In this document: piece after piece, positions 46,140 through 57,769 of the stretch
How positions within the stretch are numbered: the first letter of the stretch is position 1
Layout: each line of letters begins with the position of its first letter
DNA from: Sisyra terminalis
Lineage: Eukaryota; Arthropoda; Insecta; Neuroptera; Sisyridae
Direction: 5' to 3'
Assembly: GCA_958496175.1 (NCBI GenBank)
Contig: OY292280.1
Coordinates: 9,424,001 to 9,488,000, forward strand
DNA: 64,000 nt
Notes under the pieces: model-generated
Databases searched by the model: none
Seen by the model: only the letters and a program-made list of their open reading frames with translations
What the model was told of the DNA's origin: nothing
Translations under genes and position numbers: made by a program

Positions 46140-47352
46140 AAAAAAAACATTTTATTTTTTCTTGCACAGACAGAAAAGTTTTATTTTGACGTAAAAAGAC
46201 ACCAGTTAAAATTTTAGCTCTTAATAGTAATATTAAGGTTATCCACATCGCATTTTTTTTATTTCCCATAAGAACAACATGGGAAAAGTTATTTTAACTT
46301 CTTCTGATTTTTATACCGTTCAAAAAACTATTTAAATAATAAATCTTTTCTATGATTATTAAAGAGAATTAAATGCTCTACAAAAAAGGACTGATAACAT
46401 TTTTTGATTAGTCCATGTGTTCAAAAGTTATTCCAGATCAAAGTTCAATTCTTTAAAAATTTGAACGAACTTTATATATTATACCAAAACTGTTGGTTTC
46501 AGTGTTAAAATAGGAGTCAAATTTTTTATCAAATATGAATTTGATTTGTGAGAGATTATATCAATATTATATTTATATTTATATCAATAGAGCGCCAACT
46601 ATTGAAAAATAATGATTTATCGACAGAGCGCGAAAAAAATCGTGTTTATCGACGGAAAATTTAAATGAAAAAATTCGCCATTTGTATTTGAAATTATAAT
46701 CAATTTTGAGAGTGACTGAAAAAAAATACTGAAATTTTTAAGCGGAAATTCACGAACGTAATTCTAAAAACGAGCATTTGAGGAAAAAATAAAATCGAGA
46801 AGATTTCTCATATTAAAATCAATATAGTATTTTGATGATAATTATTTTTTAAATCAAATTCGGCAAAATAAATCTTTAAAAGGATGTAAATTGTAAAATT
46901 TAATAAAAAAAATCATTTGTTGACATCTCTCACAAATCAAATTCATGTTTGATAAAAAATTTGACTCCTATTTTAACACTGAAACCAACAGTTTTGGTAA
47001 AATATACAAAATTCGATCAAATTTTTAAAGAATTGAACTTTGATCTTGAATAACTTTTGAACACATGGACTAATCAAAAAATGTCATCAGCCCTTTTTTG
47101 TAGAGCGTTTAATTCTCTATAAAGATCATAGAAGAAATTTATTATTTACGTAGTCGTTTGAACGGTATAAAAATCAGAAGAAGTAAAAATAACTTTTCCC
47201 ATGTTACTCTTATGGGAAATAAAAAAATGGGATGAGGACAACCTTAATATTAATATTAAGAGCTGAAATTTTAACTGGTGTCTTTTTACGTCAAAACAAA
47301 ACTCTTCAGCCAGTTGGCAAGAAAAAATTTTTTTTATTTTTTTTGAATCATT
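46140..47352. mobile_element. Foldback element, family alpha, long copy with loop
   Basis: The left end is TA followed by GGATGATTCAAAAAAAAA. The right end is degraded (TTTTTTGAATCATTATA). Arms run from 46140 to about 46558 and from about 46922 to 47352, meeting at GATTTGTGAGAGA and its complement. The 360-bp loop (46559-46921) includes AGAGCGCCAACTATTGAAAA. The copies at 13237 and 55587 lack this loop and part of the left arm, so they are probably deletion products of this longer form. Confidence 0.85.
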
Positions 47353-47359
47353 ATATTCC

Positions 47360-47460
47360 AGTGTTATCTAATGTCCGACCGAAACTTGTTTTCACGACCG
47401 AAACCGAAATTTTCATATAAGGTCATGTTTTCGTAGAAAAAAAGTAAATCATAATTAGTC
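47360..47460. repeat. Dispersed repeat with GACCGAAAC motifs
   Basis: The segment (GTCCGACCGAAACTTGTTTT, then ATATAAGGTCATGTTTTCGT) matches 49600-49745. Confidence 0.6.
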
Positions 47461-47477
47461 AGTGTTTAAAGCAGGAC

Positions 47478-47930
47478 TGTGGAGTCGGAGTCGGAGCCGC
47501 GGAATCTAGGCCGGAGTCGGAGTCAGATTAGGAGTCGTAAAAAACGAGCGAGTTCGACATTTTTCGTTTAAATTTAATATAACTTTTTTTTTTAATTTTT
47601 ATACTTTATAATGAATGTATTGTTTACAAATACAAACTTGCAGACGCAAGTCGCGGCGATATGGTGAATTACCAAGATCCATTGAATGCATAAAGTCTAC
47701 AAGAATGGGTTTATCGATTGTCCTCTTCTATCTCATGTCGTTTCAAGTTTGATCTTTTTTTATTTTTATCCCTATAACATGAAAAAAATGGCTATATGGA
47801 AAGGCAGGAAACAGCTTGAGAAAATTGAGCTTTTTTGAGTCGGAGTCGAGGAGTTGGAGTCGTGGAGTTGGAGTCGTAGAGTCGGAGTCGTGTTGTTGGT
47901 AAATATAAGAATCAGAGTCGGAGTCGAATA
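47478..47930. repeat. GGAGTC-rich microsatellite, two clusters
   Basis: GAGTCG/GAGTTG hexamers cluster at 47478-47545 and 47835-47930. They are separated by AT-rich sequence. Confidence 0.75.
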
Positions 47931-47985
47931 AAATAAATAAAATTGATGATTAAATTCAGATCTCAGGTTTTATATTTTTAAAATC

Positions 47986-48303
47986 AGGATCAGTGGCCCG
48001 TACTTCCTCACCGGTGTGAGTTACGACTTTGTCGTAATGGACATTTTTGTAGAGCGTTTAATTCTGAGAAAAAACCATCTTCGGTAAAAGCGATCCCATG
48101 AAATGCCGCTGAGATATAGAAATTTAAAAATAAAAAATCAGAGTTTCCGTGTATTTTCAATGGGAAATCTTTACACGTCTTGGTCGAGGACTTAAAATTA
48201 ATATTAAGGGCTCAAACTTTCAGAGATTTTTTTTTTTTGGTATTTCTAACAAAATTTCACGATGGGACCAAAAAAAGTAAAAAAAAGTAATAAAAAATCA
48301 CCC
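47986..48303. mobile_element. Foldback element, family beta, right half only
   Basis: It starts near the CACCGGTGTGAGTTACGACT segment and ends AAAAATCACCC followed by TA. It corresponds to the outer right arm missing from the copy at 7978-8728, and to the complement of that copy's left arm. Confidence 0.75.
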
Positions 48304-48309
48304 TAACCT

Positions 48310-50330
48310 ACACCTATTGTAAACTTTGAAGTTTAATAATAAGTTTTACTCTAGTTCCACTTGTTGGTGTTTCTTTTCTCATACTGGAATTTCTGTTCAT
48401 AAATTTTTTATTGTCATAATATAATTAAATTTTTCTGTTTAGTAATTTTGTGTAGCGTTATTTATTTTCAATTTTTTAGAATTTCTCTAAAGAATTCAAT
48501 GAATTTTCTTCAGAAAATTACATTTATAATATAATGAATTCGGACAATTTACAAGAAATCCGATTATATGTAAGGTTTTATTTATATAGAACAATACCTA
48601 CCTCGAATGTAAATATTTGTTAAATGTTTATCTTTATATTTAGTTTTCTTTTCTCAAAAAAAAAACAGTAGAATTAAACTTTTTCTCCGGATTTTCCATA
48701 GTAAAATTTGAATTTTCCTAATACGAAGCACTCTATTTAATTCATCGATTAGAGCGTATTCCCATCCCCTCGGCATATTCCAATTGATTTTCTCAATATT
48801 TTCCATGGAAAATCAACGTTTCAAATCGCACGATTAGCAATGAGAAAAACAATTCGCTTAAATCACAAATGTTCACATGTTAATTGCGTTGGCAGAAGAA
48901 GCAGGAATAAATAGACGATGGGATCACCCCAACGTTTCCCGAATGTAGGTACATTAAAAAGGGGGTGGAAAGGAAAAATTAAACATTTTAAATATGGAAA
49001 ATTTACATAAATATCTCTGTTCATTTTGGAAATGACGAAAAATATGACCCCATCAATTTAATAGGGGTCGTAAAATTTCATATCCTAGTTGAAGCAAAGC
49101 GAACTTCTTCGACAGATTAACATCAGCGTTTATATAATATAAACAGAATAACAGAATTGTTGTATTCCATGAATTTTCCGAATACATATATATATTTTCT
49201 CTTATCTACCAAATATATTTTCTCAATCAATATTGCTATATATTTAACATACATAAACTTAAAAGACCAAAAAAATTATGAATACTTAGCATACATCTTG
49301 TTTCAAAACTTTTTCCACAATTTTCATAAAAAAACAGTATTATTGGGTCCCCGTAACTATACCCACCGCTTATGGAAAAGAAATATTAAAAAGGTACCCC
49401 AAATTGGGGTTGGATTGTTCTCAATTCAACTCTGAATAACCCTTTTAAGTGACCTATTTTAGGTGACCCCTTTTAAGTGATTCCATAAGTGACCCCTTTC
49501 AAACCTTAATGGAGTTCTAATTTACCGGAATGAATAAAAAGAATCACCAAATTTAAATTTGAAAAAAAAATAATATTAATCCTTTATCGTTCGATTGACT
49601 CATTTATAGTGTCTGACCGAAACTGATTTTATGGCCAAAACCGAAACCGGATTTTGGCAACAGTCTCAGTTTCGGCCAAAACCGAAACTTCCATATAAGG
49701 TCATGTTTTATAGAAAAACAGTTAATCTAAGTATAATTAATTCTATAGGTATTCATTAATAATTAAGTCCCTTATATTTGAGCTAATCATTAACATATGA
49801 TATTATTTACCAATATGTCATTTTCAAAAATTCATATTTAACTCCAGAGGATGAGATTCCGGAACCTTTAAGTGTCTGGAAAACTTAATGAATCCAATAC
49901 TTATGATCATTCTTTAAAAAGCGGAAGAAAACATAAAAAGAGTAGAAACTATAGATGATAATATCCATGTCCATCTCTAGGTACCCCGGGGAACTTCATG
50001 AATCTTATTTTCCGAATCAGCGACTTCCAAAATCCTATCGGTGTGTGTTTTGAACTATTTTTTTTAAATTTGGATAAATTCCAAATAATATCATATATTT
50101 TTACCTCCAGGTACGTTGAAGAACTTTAAAAACCTCCTATTTGTAATCAGCGGTTCTAAAAATATTTAAATAATGTTTAAACCATTTCAAAGAAAATTCT
50201 CAATAAATTTAAAAAATGAGGTTCCTAAGCATTCCAATGCATAATAATACTTATGGGGTCCAATGTTTGGGATTAGGAGCTCGAAAAACTTTCATTTCTT
50301 TTGCGTAGCATTTTTATGGGTTGGTGGGTA
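48310..50330. other. AT-rich intronic sequence with minor repeats
   Basis: No exon is supported. At 49600-49745 lies the partner of 47360-47460. At 49850-50200 loosely repeated segments (CCGGGGAACTTCATGAATC, GTTGAAGAACTTTAAAAACC) suggest an old tandem repeat. Confidence 0.4.
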
Positions 50331-50339
50331 ACAAATTGC

Positions 50340-50960
50340 TCTAGGTCCTCCATTTTCTTCAGTCCACCACTATTCTTTTAGAGTTCACATATCACTGTTA
50401 AAGTCCCTCAACAGCTGATATATGTACTGAACCATGAATAGTATCTTCCGATATTTTCATATACCTGGTATTCCAGTAGCGTATCAAGTAGCCCAAATAT
50501 CACAACGTGTGCCCTATTTATTCGGTTCTTCCCTTAGCAATAGCTGCATTTAGGCGTCTTAGTTCCCCATACCCTGTTATATTATCTCATTGGTGATATC
50601 TACCATTTTATGGTGGAACCATATTTCAGACACCTCAATTTGATGCTCTTACCTTGGGGTCCTAGTTTCGTTCCCATATAGTATTACAATTCCAACAAAA
50701 CACTTACGGAGGTTGTTTTTTGGGTGAAATATCTTTGAATTCTACTTAAATAAAAGGGACCCAGAAATATCCTATTCTTTGCTTCCTTATTACTCTTCCC
50801 GTCCCACGTTATCAATCTCCTTGGATCCGAAAGTTCGTTCACTTACTCAATTCTGAAGTTAAGGGCGGTATCTATTCCACTTGGAGATTTCTTTCCAACG
50901 GTCAATACTTTTTTATCTTCGCTTTATCGAAAAGCTACTGAGTAACGAAATTTGGCTCCT
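50340..50960 (-). pseudogene. LINE 3' remnant (post-RT region)
   Basis: Minus-strand frames read ITWDGKSNKEAKNRI (about 50810-50765), then CFVGIVILYGNETRTP and HQIEVSEIWFHHKMVDITNE (about 50700-50590). This is the order G-x-S-x-x-E-I-x-x-R-I, then LYGSETWT, then E-M-W-x-x-R-R-M-L of the C-terminal part of R1/RTE-type LINE polyproteins. Several stops and shifts are present. The RT core is missing. Confidence 0.75.
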
Positions 50961-51361
50961 TTTGTGGAAGGCCCAGCAAAAAATTTAGGTTACTTATATC
51001 ACCTCAAAAAAAGCAAATGCAACAACCCGTTTATACGGAATGGAAATATTTTTAAAGCATTAAAGAGTCAAATGGAAAAAAATGGCATCTCAAAAAGATC
51101 TCTCTAAAAGATTTAAGAAGGGAATCGTAAATGTAAAAGTACTTGGAATGATTCTCACTGAATTAGTATTGCAGCTAAATTCTCCAGTTTAATGCATGAT
51201 GGGTATTTAAAATAGTAGAAATTAAACAATCGTTTATAGTTCTCCTCCATTTTTAATTTTCACTACAATTTGTGTTGTGATCCTATCAAATGTGATCGAA
51301 TCTTATATTCATTTGGCTTGTAAAAGTTTCATTACTATTAATTCTTCTAGTATACATATTA

Positions 51362-52185
51362 GGGTGTTTTTTTTGGGACTATTTTTTTTTTGCTCCCATG
51401 CCGAAATTTTGTTGGAAATACTTCAAAAAAAAATCCCTGAAATTTTGAGCTCTTAATATTAATATTAAGTACTCGCTCACAGCGTGTGAATATTTTCCAT
51501 TTAAAATACACGTAAACTTTGATTTTTTTTTTTAAATTTTTATAGCTCAGCGGCATTTTATGGTATCGCCTCGCTCAAAGTTGGGATTTTTTTACAATTG
51601 TATGGTCTACAAAAGTGTCTATTTTTAATAATTTTTAAAAAGGAATAAAAAATCAAAATTTTCTTAAATTTTACTCAATAATCCGTAAAAATTTTATAGT
51701 AAGAGAAATTCAAGGCTCAATATCTCGAGAAATATCGATCTTAGTAATTTGGTTTTCTAGAACTTTTTTGTAGGAAATTAAATTTTCTATAAATTTGACT
51801 TTTAAATTTTTTCTGTAGGTCTTGTAATTCATGAGTTACTGAGAGAAAAACGAGAAATCTATGGAAAATCTAGGTTTAGTGACCCGTACTACCTCGCCCG
51901 TGTAAATTACGATTTTGTCGCAATAGGCACTTTTGTAGAGCATACAATTGTAAAAAAAATCCGATTTTGAGCGAGGCGATACCATAAAATGCCGCTGAGC
52001 TATAAAAATTTAAAAAAAAAATCAAAGTTTATGTTTATTTTAAATGGAAAATATTCACACGCTGCGAGCGAGTACTTAATGTTAATATTAAGAGCTAAAA
52101 CTTTCAGGGAATTTTTTTTGAAGTATTTCTAACAAAATTTCGGCATGGGAACAAAAAAAAAAATAGTCCCAAAAAAAAAACACCC
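51362..52185. mobile_element. Foldback element, family gamma
   Basis: Ends are GGGTGTTTTTTTTGGGACTA and its inverted copy, bounded by TA (51360-51361, 52186-52187). The arms mirror each other and contain TTAATATTAATATTAAG and CTTTTGTAGAGCATACAATT or complements. The middle holds CCCGTACTACCTCGCCCG, aligning with family beta. It is non-coding. Confidence 0.85.
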
Positions 52186-52379
52186 TAATACATATTTTTC
52201 GGTACAAGCTTGGATCAGGAACGTCGAAATTTGAGAACTGTTTTTGAATGGTTTCGATATTATTCTTGTACGTATTGTTCACTCGAGTGCAATTTGTACG
52301 TAAATTTTGACATGTCAGAAATATAGTAGCTATTGTTATTTTCAAATATGTATTTATATTGTATTATGTAAAATTAAAT

Positions 52380-53115
52380 TTTCTAAATAAAGTCTACTTT
52401 GGGCAAGTCCATTTCAGCACACCCACAATTTGGCAACGTTGCATTTTCGACTTTGTTTTAATTTAATTCGCGATTAAATCGGTCCATAATAAAAATTTAG
52501 CCACAAAAGACAAAATTATACCATATTAGAATTGAATTAACAAAAATATCGTGAATTAACTGTGTATACAATATATAAAATATATTGCAGTCCAATTTAT
52601 GTAGTATAATTTAACATAATAATATACAATATACAAATTTAATATAATAATATATAAACTTAATATAATAATATAAAAAATCATACCACCAACATAAATT
52701 TGAACAGAAGTTCAAACAAAAATATTCGTGACGTATTACTCAGATAGGTATTTCGATTGCTAAACTACTTGATGACCACTGATGAAGCTTGCTTGGCAAT
52801 CGAAATACGTATCTGGGTAATACGTCACGAATATTTTTGTTTGAACTTCTGTTAAAATTTATGTTGGCGGTATGATTTTTATATATTATTATATTAAGTT
52901 TATATATTATAATATTAAATTTGTATATTATTATATTAAATTATACTACATAAATTGGACTGCAATATATTTTATATTTTGTATACACAGTATAACTGTT
53001 CAAAGTCAGCGGAAAAAATCTTATTTTGATCGTGAATTAAATTAAAAACAAAATCGAAATTGCAACGTTGGTAGATTGTGGGTGTGCTAAAATGAACTTG
53101 AGACGAAAATTTAAT
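52380..53115. repeat. Inverted-repeat element split by FB copy 3
   Basis: 52425-52559 (CACCCACAATTTGGCAACGT onward) and 53041-53095 (reverse, GCAACGTTGGTAGATTGTGG) are arms of one older element. FB copy 3 is inserted in it. Related pieces lie at 56800-57080 and 63270-63420. Confidence 0.6.
52549..53040. mobile_element. Foldback element FB, copy 3, with target duplication
   Basis: The element spans 52560-53029 between direct repeats TCGTGAATTAA (52549-52559 and 53030-53040). The left end is the short form CTGTGTATACAATA. The right end is the long form ending AATCTTATTTTGA. Arms are near-perfect inverted copies with TACGTATCTGGGTAATACGT. Confidence 0.85.
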
Positions 53116-54110
53116 TTTAAATATTATAATATAAATACATATTTGAAAATAACCATCGCTTCTTTATTTCTGACATATGTCAAAATTTACGTACATTGCA
53201 TTCGAGTGAAAAATACGTACCCATTCGAAATAGTTCTCTACAATTCGGAATATCTCGACGTTCCTGATTCAAGCTTATACCAATTATCATTATAATGGCT
53301 AATTTAGTATTTTATTGTACAGTACTATCGTATAGGAGACTGTATATTATAGAAGATATTCAGTAATTTCTTGGAAGAAAGTTTTTAATAGTTCCAAGTC
53401 CATTTTACGTGATTCAATGTTTAAATTGTGGACATAACGGAAAAATTATAATCTCCGATAAATATTAAAACGGGTTTATGGGGTAGTTTAGGATTAAAAT
53501 TTCCGATATTTGACGGCAGGTCTCGAGCTTTATTGATATTCCTGATCAAAAATGTGCTTTATTATTCGCCTTGAAAATCACCTTAAGCTGTTATTGTACG
53601 ATGAAAACGAGCTTTTGTGCTTTTTCCGTGGGACGAAATTGATTGTTGTTTAAATATGTTGACAAAGAGATGAGGGAGGGCAAGATGATCATAATAATCG
53701 TAATAATAATATGTTCACTTTCATTGGTGTCAAGTGCAATTGCTGACGGTATCGTTACCACAAAGCTTTATGCGCTATACCAATGCATTAAGAGCTTTTA
53801 TTAGTGTTGCTCCTGGCGGTGGTTTACTCCACTCGTTCATCCCTGTGTACACTTTGTGTATGTCCACATGGATTTATCACAACCCCTAAACTTGCGTTCG
53901 AGTATCATCACCCTTAGAACACAAGGATGGTGGATGTTTTTCAAGAAAATCGTTATACCTGCCATAACCTCAACATCAATCTGGGTAAGAAGAGCTTTAG
54001 CACTTGGCGACTTTGAGCTTTCAACGAATCATTTCGGCGGCATCTTGACTCTAATCTTCCCCTCCCCAACTTTCAACTTACAAGTATCAAAATGAACAAA
54101 ACCGATTTTG
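53116..54110. other. Unique intronic sequence
   Basis: No exon is supported. Frames at 53068-53295 and 53856-54095 have no recognisable domain. Confidence 0.4.
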
Positions 54111-54112
54111 CT

Positions 54113-54990
54113 ACTTTTCTTTCCTACACAAATGCAAAAAAAAACAGTGTCGCCTTTTAAATAAATAAAAAAATAAATTTGGATTTCTTTTACTTCCTTG
54201 AACTAAGGGCGTAAAATTTTTGAAGTTATACTTCTCTAGCGGCGTTATGAAAAAAAAAATTAGACTGAATTTTAAATAAAATATGACGCCATTTTGTTAC
54301 AGTAGGAAGTTGTTCGCAAAAAGTTAGCGAGAAACTTCAAACGAGTAAAATCTGGTCGATTTTTGGAATCGATTTGCAAAGTACCTTAAAAACGCAATCA
54401 GGTCGACCGAGTTGACCGTAAAAAAACAGTGTCACCTTTTAAATAAATCAGAAAATAAATTTGTATTTTTTTTTTTACTTCCTTGAACTAAGGGAGAACA
54501 TTTTTGAAGTTAAACTTCTCTAGTGACATTATGAAAAAAAATCAGACTGAATTTAAAATAAAATATGACGCCATTTTGTTACAGTACGAAATTGTTCGCA
54601 AACGGTTAGCGACAAATTTCAGACGGGTAAAATCTGGTCGATTTTTGGAATCGATTTGCATAGTACCTTAAAAACGCAATCAGAGTGACTGAGTTGACCG
54701 TAAAAAAACAATGTCACCTTTTAAATAAAAAAGAAAATAAATTTGTATTTCTTTTACTTCGTTGAACTAAGGGTGTAACATTTTTTAGATTATACTTCTC
54801 GAGCGGAGTTATGAACAAAAATCAGACTGAATTTTAAATAAAATATGTCACAATTTTGTTACAGTAGAAAATTGTTCGCAAAAGGTTAGCGACAAACTTC
54901 AAACGGGTGAAAGCTGCTCGATTTTTGGGATCGATTTGCATAGGACCTAAAAAACGCAATCAAGTCGACCGAATTGATCGCTAAGACTGA
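54113..54990. repeat. Tandem triplet, about 290-bp units
   Basis: Three units begin AAAAAACAGTGTC (about 54139, 54422, 54704). Each contains GAAGTTATACTTCTCTAGCG or a variant, ATATGACGCCATTTTGTTAC and CGATTTTTGGAATCGATTTG. A lone fragment is at 20552. Confidence 0.85.
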
Positions 54991-55225
54991 TATTTAGTTA
55001 TTTCAATCGGTAGAAGAAATCAACTGAAATGATCGACGATAAAGTTACAAAGTATCAAAAAGATATAACAGTAATAACAGGCATCGTCAGTCATGACTTT
55101 ATATTTAAAACATCGATATCGTCGAACTAAACATTTTCAATTTTAATAGTTTGAATCATATCCATATTAAAGCTCAAAAGTTTAAATACATTTACAAGAA
55201 AGGTAATTTTTAGAAAATTTTCAAT

Positions 55226-55545
55226 GGAAGGAAAGTCGATTGATACATTATGTTACACAATGTTTTTTATATATGTATTAAAAATCAGTTGCAATACTTA
55301 AATATTAATAGATTATAAAATTAAGCCATTACTATTGTATTATTTTAATTTTTACTCAGTCGCTAATTATACTTGTTGTAGATACACGCAATTGACTATT
55401 TAGACAAACTATATCTATATACAATTGACTGTTACTTCAAATCTATACATGATAGTTTAAGACTAAAATCCACTTCTATATTTTACATGTTTTCGATAAT
55501 CATCTTTCGAACAAGTGATACATGCTGTATTGATAAACAGTTAAT
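55226..55545. repeat. Direct repeat copy 1 (partner 56412-56705)
   Basis: It shares AAATCGATTGATACATTATR and GAACAAGTGATACATGCTGT with the partner. The two copies bracket the alpha foldback at 55587. Confidence 0.75.
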
Positions 55546-55586
55546 TTAATTAATAGTTAAATTAATTTAATGCAACATGTACATTA

Positions 55587-56396
55587 AGGTGATTCAAAAA
55601 AAAATATTTTTTTCTTGCAAACAGACTGAAAAGTTTTGTTTTGAAGTAAAAAGAGACCAGTTAAAATTTTAGCTCTTAATATTAATATTAAGGTTGTCCT
55701 TTTCGCTTTTTTTTATTTCCCATAAAAATGACATGGGAAAAGTTATTTTTACTTCTTCTGATTATTATACCATTCAAACGACTACTTAAATAATAAATCT
55801 CTTCTATGATCTTTATAGAGAATTAAACGCTCTACAAAAAAGGACTGAAAACATTGTTTTTGATTAGTCCATGTGTTCAAAAGTTATTCAAGATCAAACT
55901 TCAATTCTTTAAAAATTTGATCAAAAAAATAAATCATAAAAATATAATAAAAAAAAGCATTTGTTGATATCTCTCACAAATCAAATTCATTTTTGATAAA
56001 AAATTTGATCCCTATTTTAACACTGAAACCAACAGTTTTGGTATAATATACAAAATTCGAATAAATTTTGAAAGAATTGAACTTTGATCTTGAATAACTT
56101 TTGAACACATGAACTATTCAAAAAATGTTTTCAGTCCTTTTTTGTAGAACGTTTAATTCTCTATAAAGATCATAGAAGAGATTTATTATTTAAATAGTCG
56201 TTTGAACGGTATAAAAATCAGAAGAAGTAAAAATAACTTTTCCCATGTCATTCTTATAGGAAATAAAAAAATGCGATGAGGACAACCTTAATATTACTAT
56301 TAAGAGCTGAAATTTTAACTGGTGTCTTTTTACGTCAAAACAAAACTTTTCAGCCTGTGCAAGAAAAAAATATTTTTTTTTTTTTTTGATTCACCC
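55587..56396. mobile_element. Foldback element, family alpha, copy 3
   Basis: It is bounded by TA (55585-55586, 56397-56398) with ends AGGTGATTCAAAAAAAAA and TTTTTTGATTCACCC. It is internally like the copy at 13237, loop-less with arms of unequal length. Confidence 0.85.
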
Positions 56397-56411
56397 TAGT
56401 GTACATTAATG

Positions 56412-56705
56412 CAAGGAAAATCGATTGATACATTATATTAGATTTTTTTTTTTTATAATTGAATTAAAAATGAGTTTCAATACTTAAATATTAATGGATA
56501 ATAAAAAGAAACAATAACTATAGTATTAATTAAATTTTTACTGAGTCACAAATTGTACATGCTATTTAGACAAATTATATCTATATATTGACAGTTTATA
56601 CATATCTATAGATTATAGTTTATGACTAAAATCCACTTCTATATGATACATGTTTTCGATAACCATATTTCGAACAAGTGATACATGCTGTATTGATAAA
56701 CAGTT
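56412..56705. repeat. Direct repeat copy 2 (partner 55226-55545)
   Basis: The sequence from about 56412 (GCAAGGAAAATCGATTGATA) to 56705 (GTATTGATAAACAGTTAATT) repeats the partner. Confidence 0.75.
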
Positions 56706-56775
56706 AATTCATATATGTATGATACAAATTTTATATAAGAAGTCAATTGTATATAGTATTGTGAAGTACAATACA

Positions 56776-57105
56776 GTATGTATAAGTATCCAATCTGGCT
56801 CATGTCCTTTTAGGGACATCAATATCTGGCCACGTTATATTTTCTACTTTGTTTTAAATTGATTCATAATAAATTCAGGTCATAATGAAAATTTATCAAC
56901 AAAAGACAAATTTATACGATATTAGAAATAAATTAACAAAAAAATCGCGAGTTAAATTAAAAAAAATATTAGAAAAAGCATCGTTGCCAGATTTAGATGT
57001 CGCTAAAAGAAAAATGAGCCACAAATTTTATCTTTTATTGAAACTAGTAACTTTCTGGGAAATATTCACAGCCCTACAGTTTGTATAAGTACCTAATTTG
57101 GCTCA
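56776..57105. mobile_element. Small inverted-repeat element with direct flanks
   Basis: GTATAAGTATCCAATCTGGC and GTATAAGTACCTAATTTGGC flank it at 56776 and 57083. Inside, GGGACATCAATATCTGGCCA and its inverted counterpart (GCCAGATTTAGATGTCGC) form arms of about 90 bp. It belongs to the family at 52380 and 63270. Confidence 0.6.
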
Positions 57106-57174
57106 TGTCCAAAGTCAAGACCTTCAATGACTATGCTTTTATTAAATTTTAATTTTATCAAAATAATTCTTAGA

Positions 57175-57310
57175 AGCCTTTGAGCTTTGATAATCGATAC
57201 AGATGTGGTCAACATGTGGTTTCAACAAGACGGTGAGACGTGCCATATAGTCTCTTATATATGCATATAGCAACATCATGAAACTTTGGTCGTCTACTCT
57301 CTCGTTTTGG
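57175..57310 (+). pseudogene. Tc1/mariner-superfamily transposase fragment
   Basis: On the plus strand it reads DVVNMWFQQDGETCHIV. FQQDGATCH is the signature around the second catalytic Asp of a large insect IS630/Tc1/mariner group. No first or third Asp is found. It is in opposite orientation to the tandem copies at 58575-59740. Confidence 0.65.
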
Positions 57311-57439
57311 TGAACAAATTTGGTCCCTAGATAAGGTGATTTAATATCTTTAGAAGGTTATTTCAAATCCAAAATCTATGCCAATATGCCAACCTCCACT
57401 TACGCTTCAACAGAAGAGATTCTACGGTAATTTGCTCCC

Positions 57440-57765
57440 CAATTTAAAAAAATATAACTGAACAAAAAAATTTTTTTTTGATGAAACTTTTTTTGTAGGA
57501 TATTTTTGCAAGCCAAAATTTTGTCCTAAATGTAAATTTGTTGATTAGTTACCAAATTTTAAAGTTAATAATCAATTCGTTAAAAAAGGATCAATGTTCA
57601 AGGCTCGATTATAAGGAAATGGTTGGTCTGGCGCAATTTTATAATTTAACCTTTTTTGTAGAACATTCAATTTACTTCATGAATATATGTAGTTTAATAC
57701 TTCTAAGGGGATGGTTCTAAAGTTTTAAGGAAAAATTATGACTTCATCGTCATTTCTTTACAATA
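57440..57765. repeat. Solitary relative of the 494-bp satellite monomer
   Basis: The order AGTTAATAATCAATTCGTTA, GGCTCGATTATAAGGAAATG, ACCTTTTTTGTAGAACATTC, GGATGGTTCTAAAGTTTTAA matches the central 300 bp of the satellite unit. The landmark TTTCGGGGGGCAG is absent. Confidence 0.65.
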
Positions 57766-57769
57766 ACAA

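Noticed and set aside
53856..54095. 79-codon plus-strand frame in unique sequence
   Set aside because: No recognisable domain and no matching splice sites. It is not the missing VAW exon of the DIP gene.
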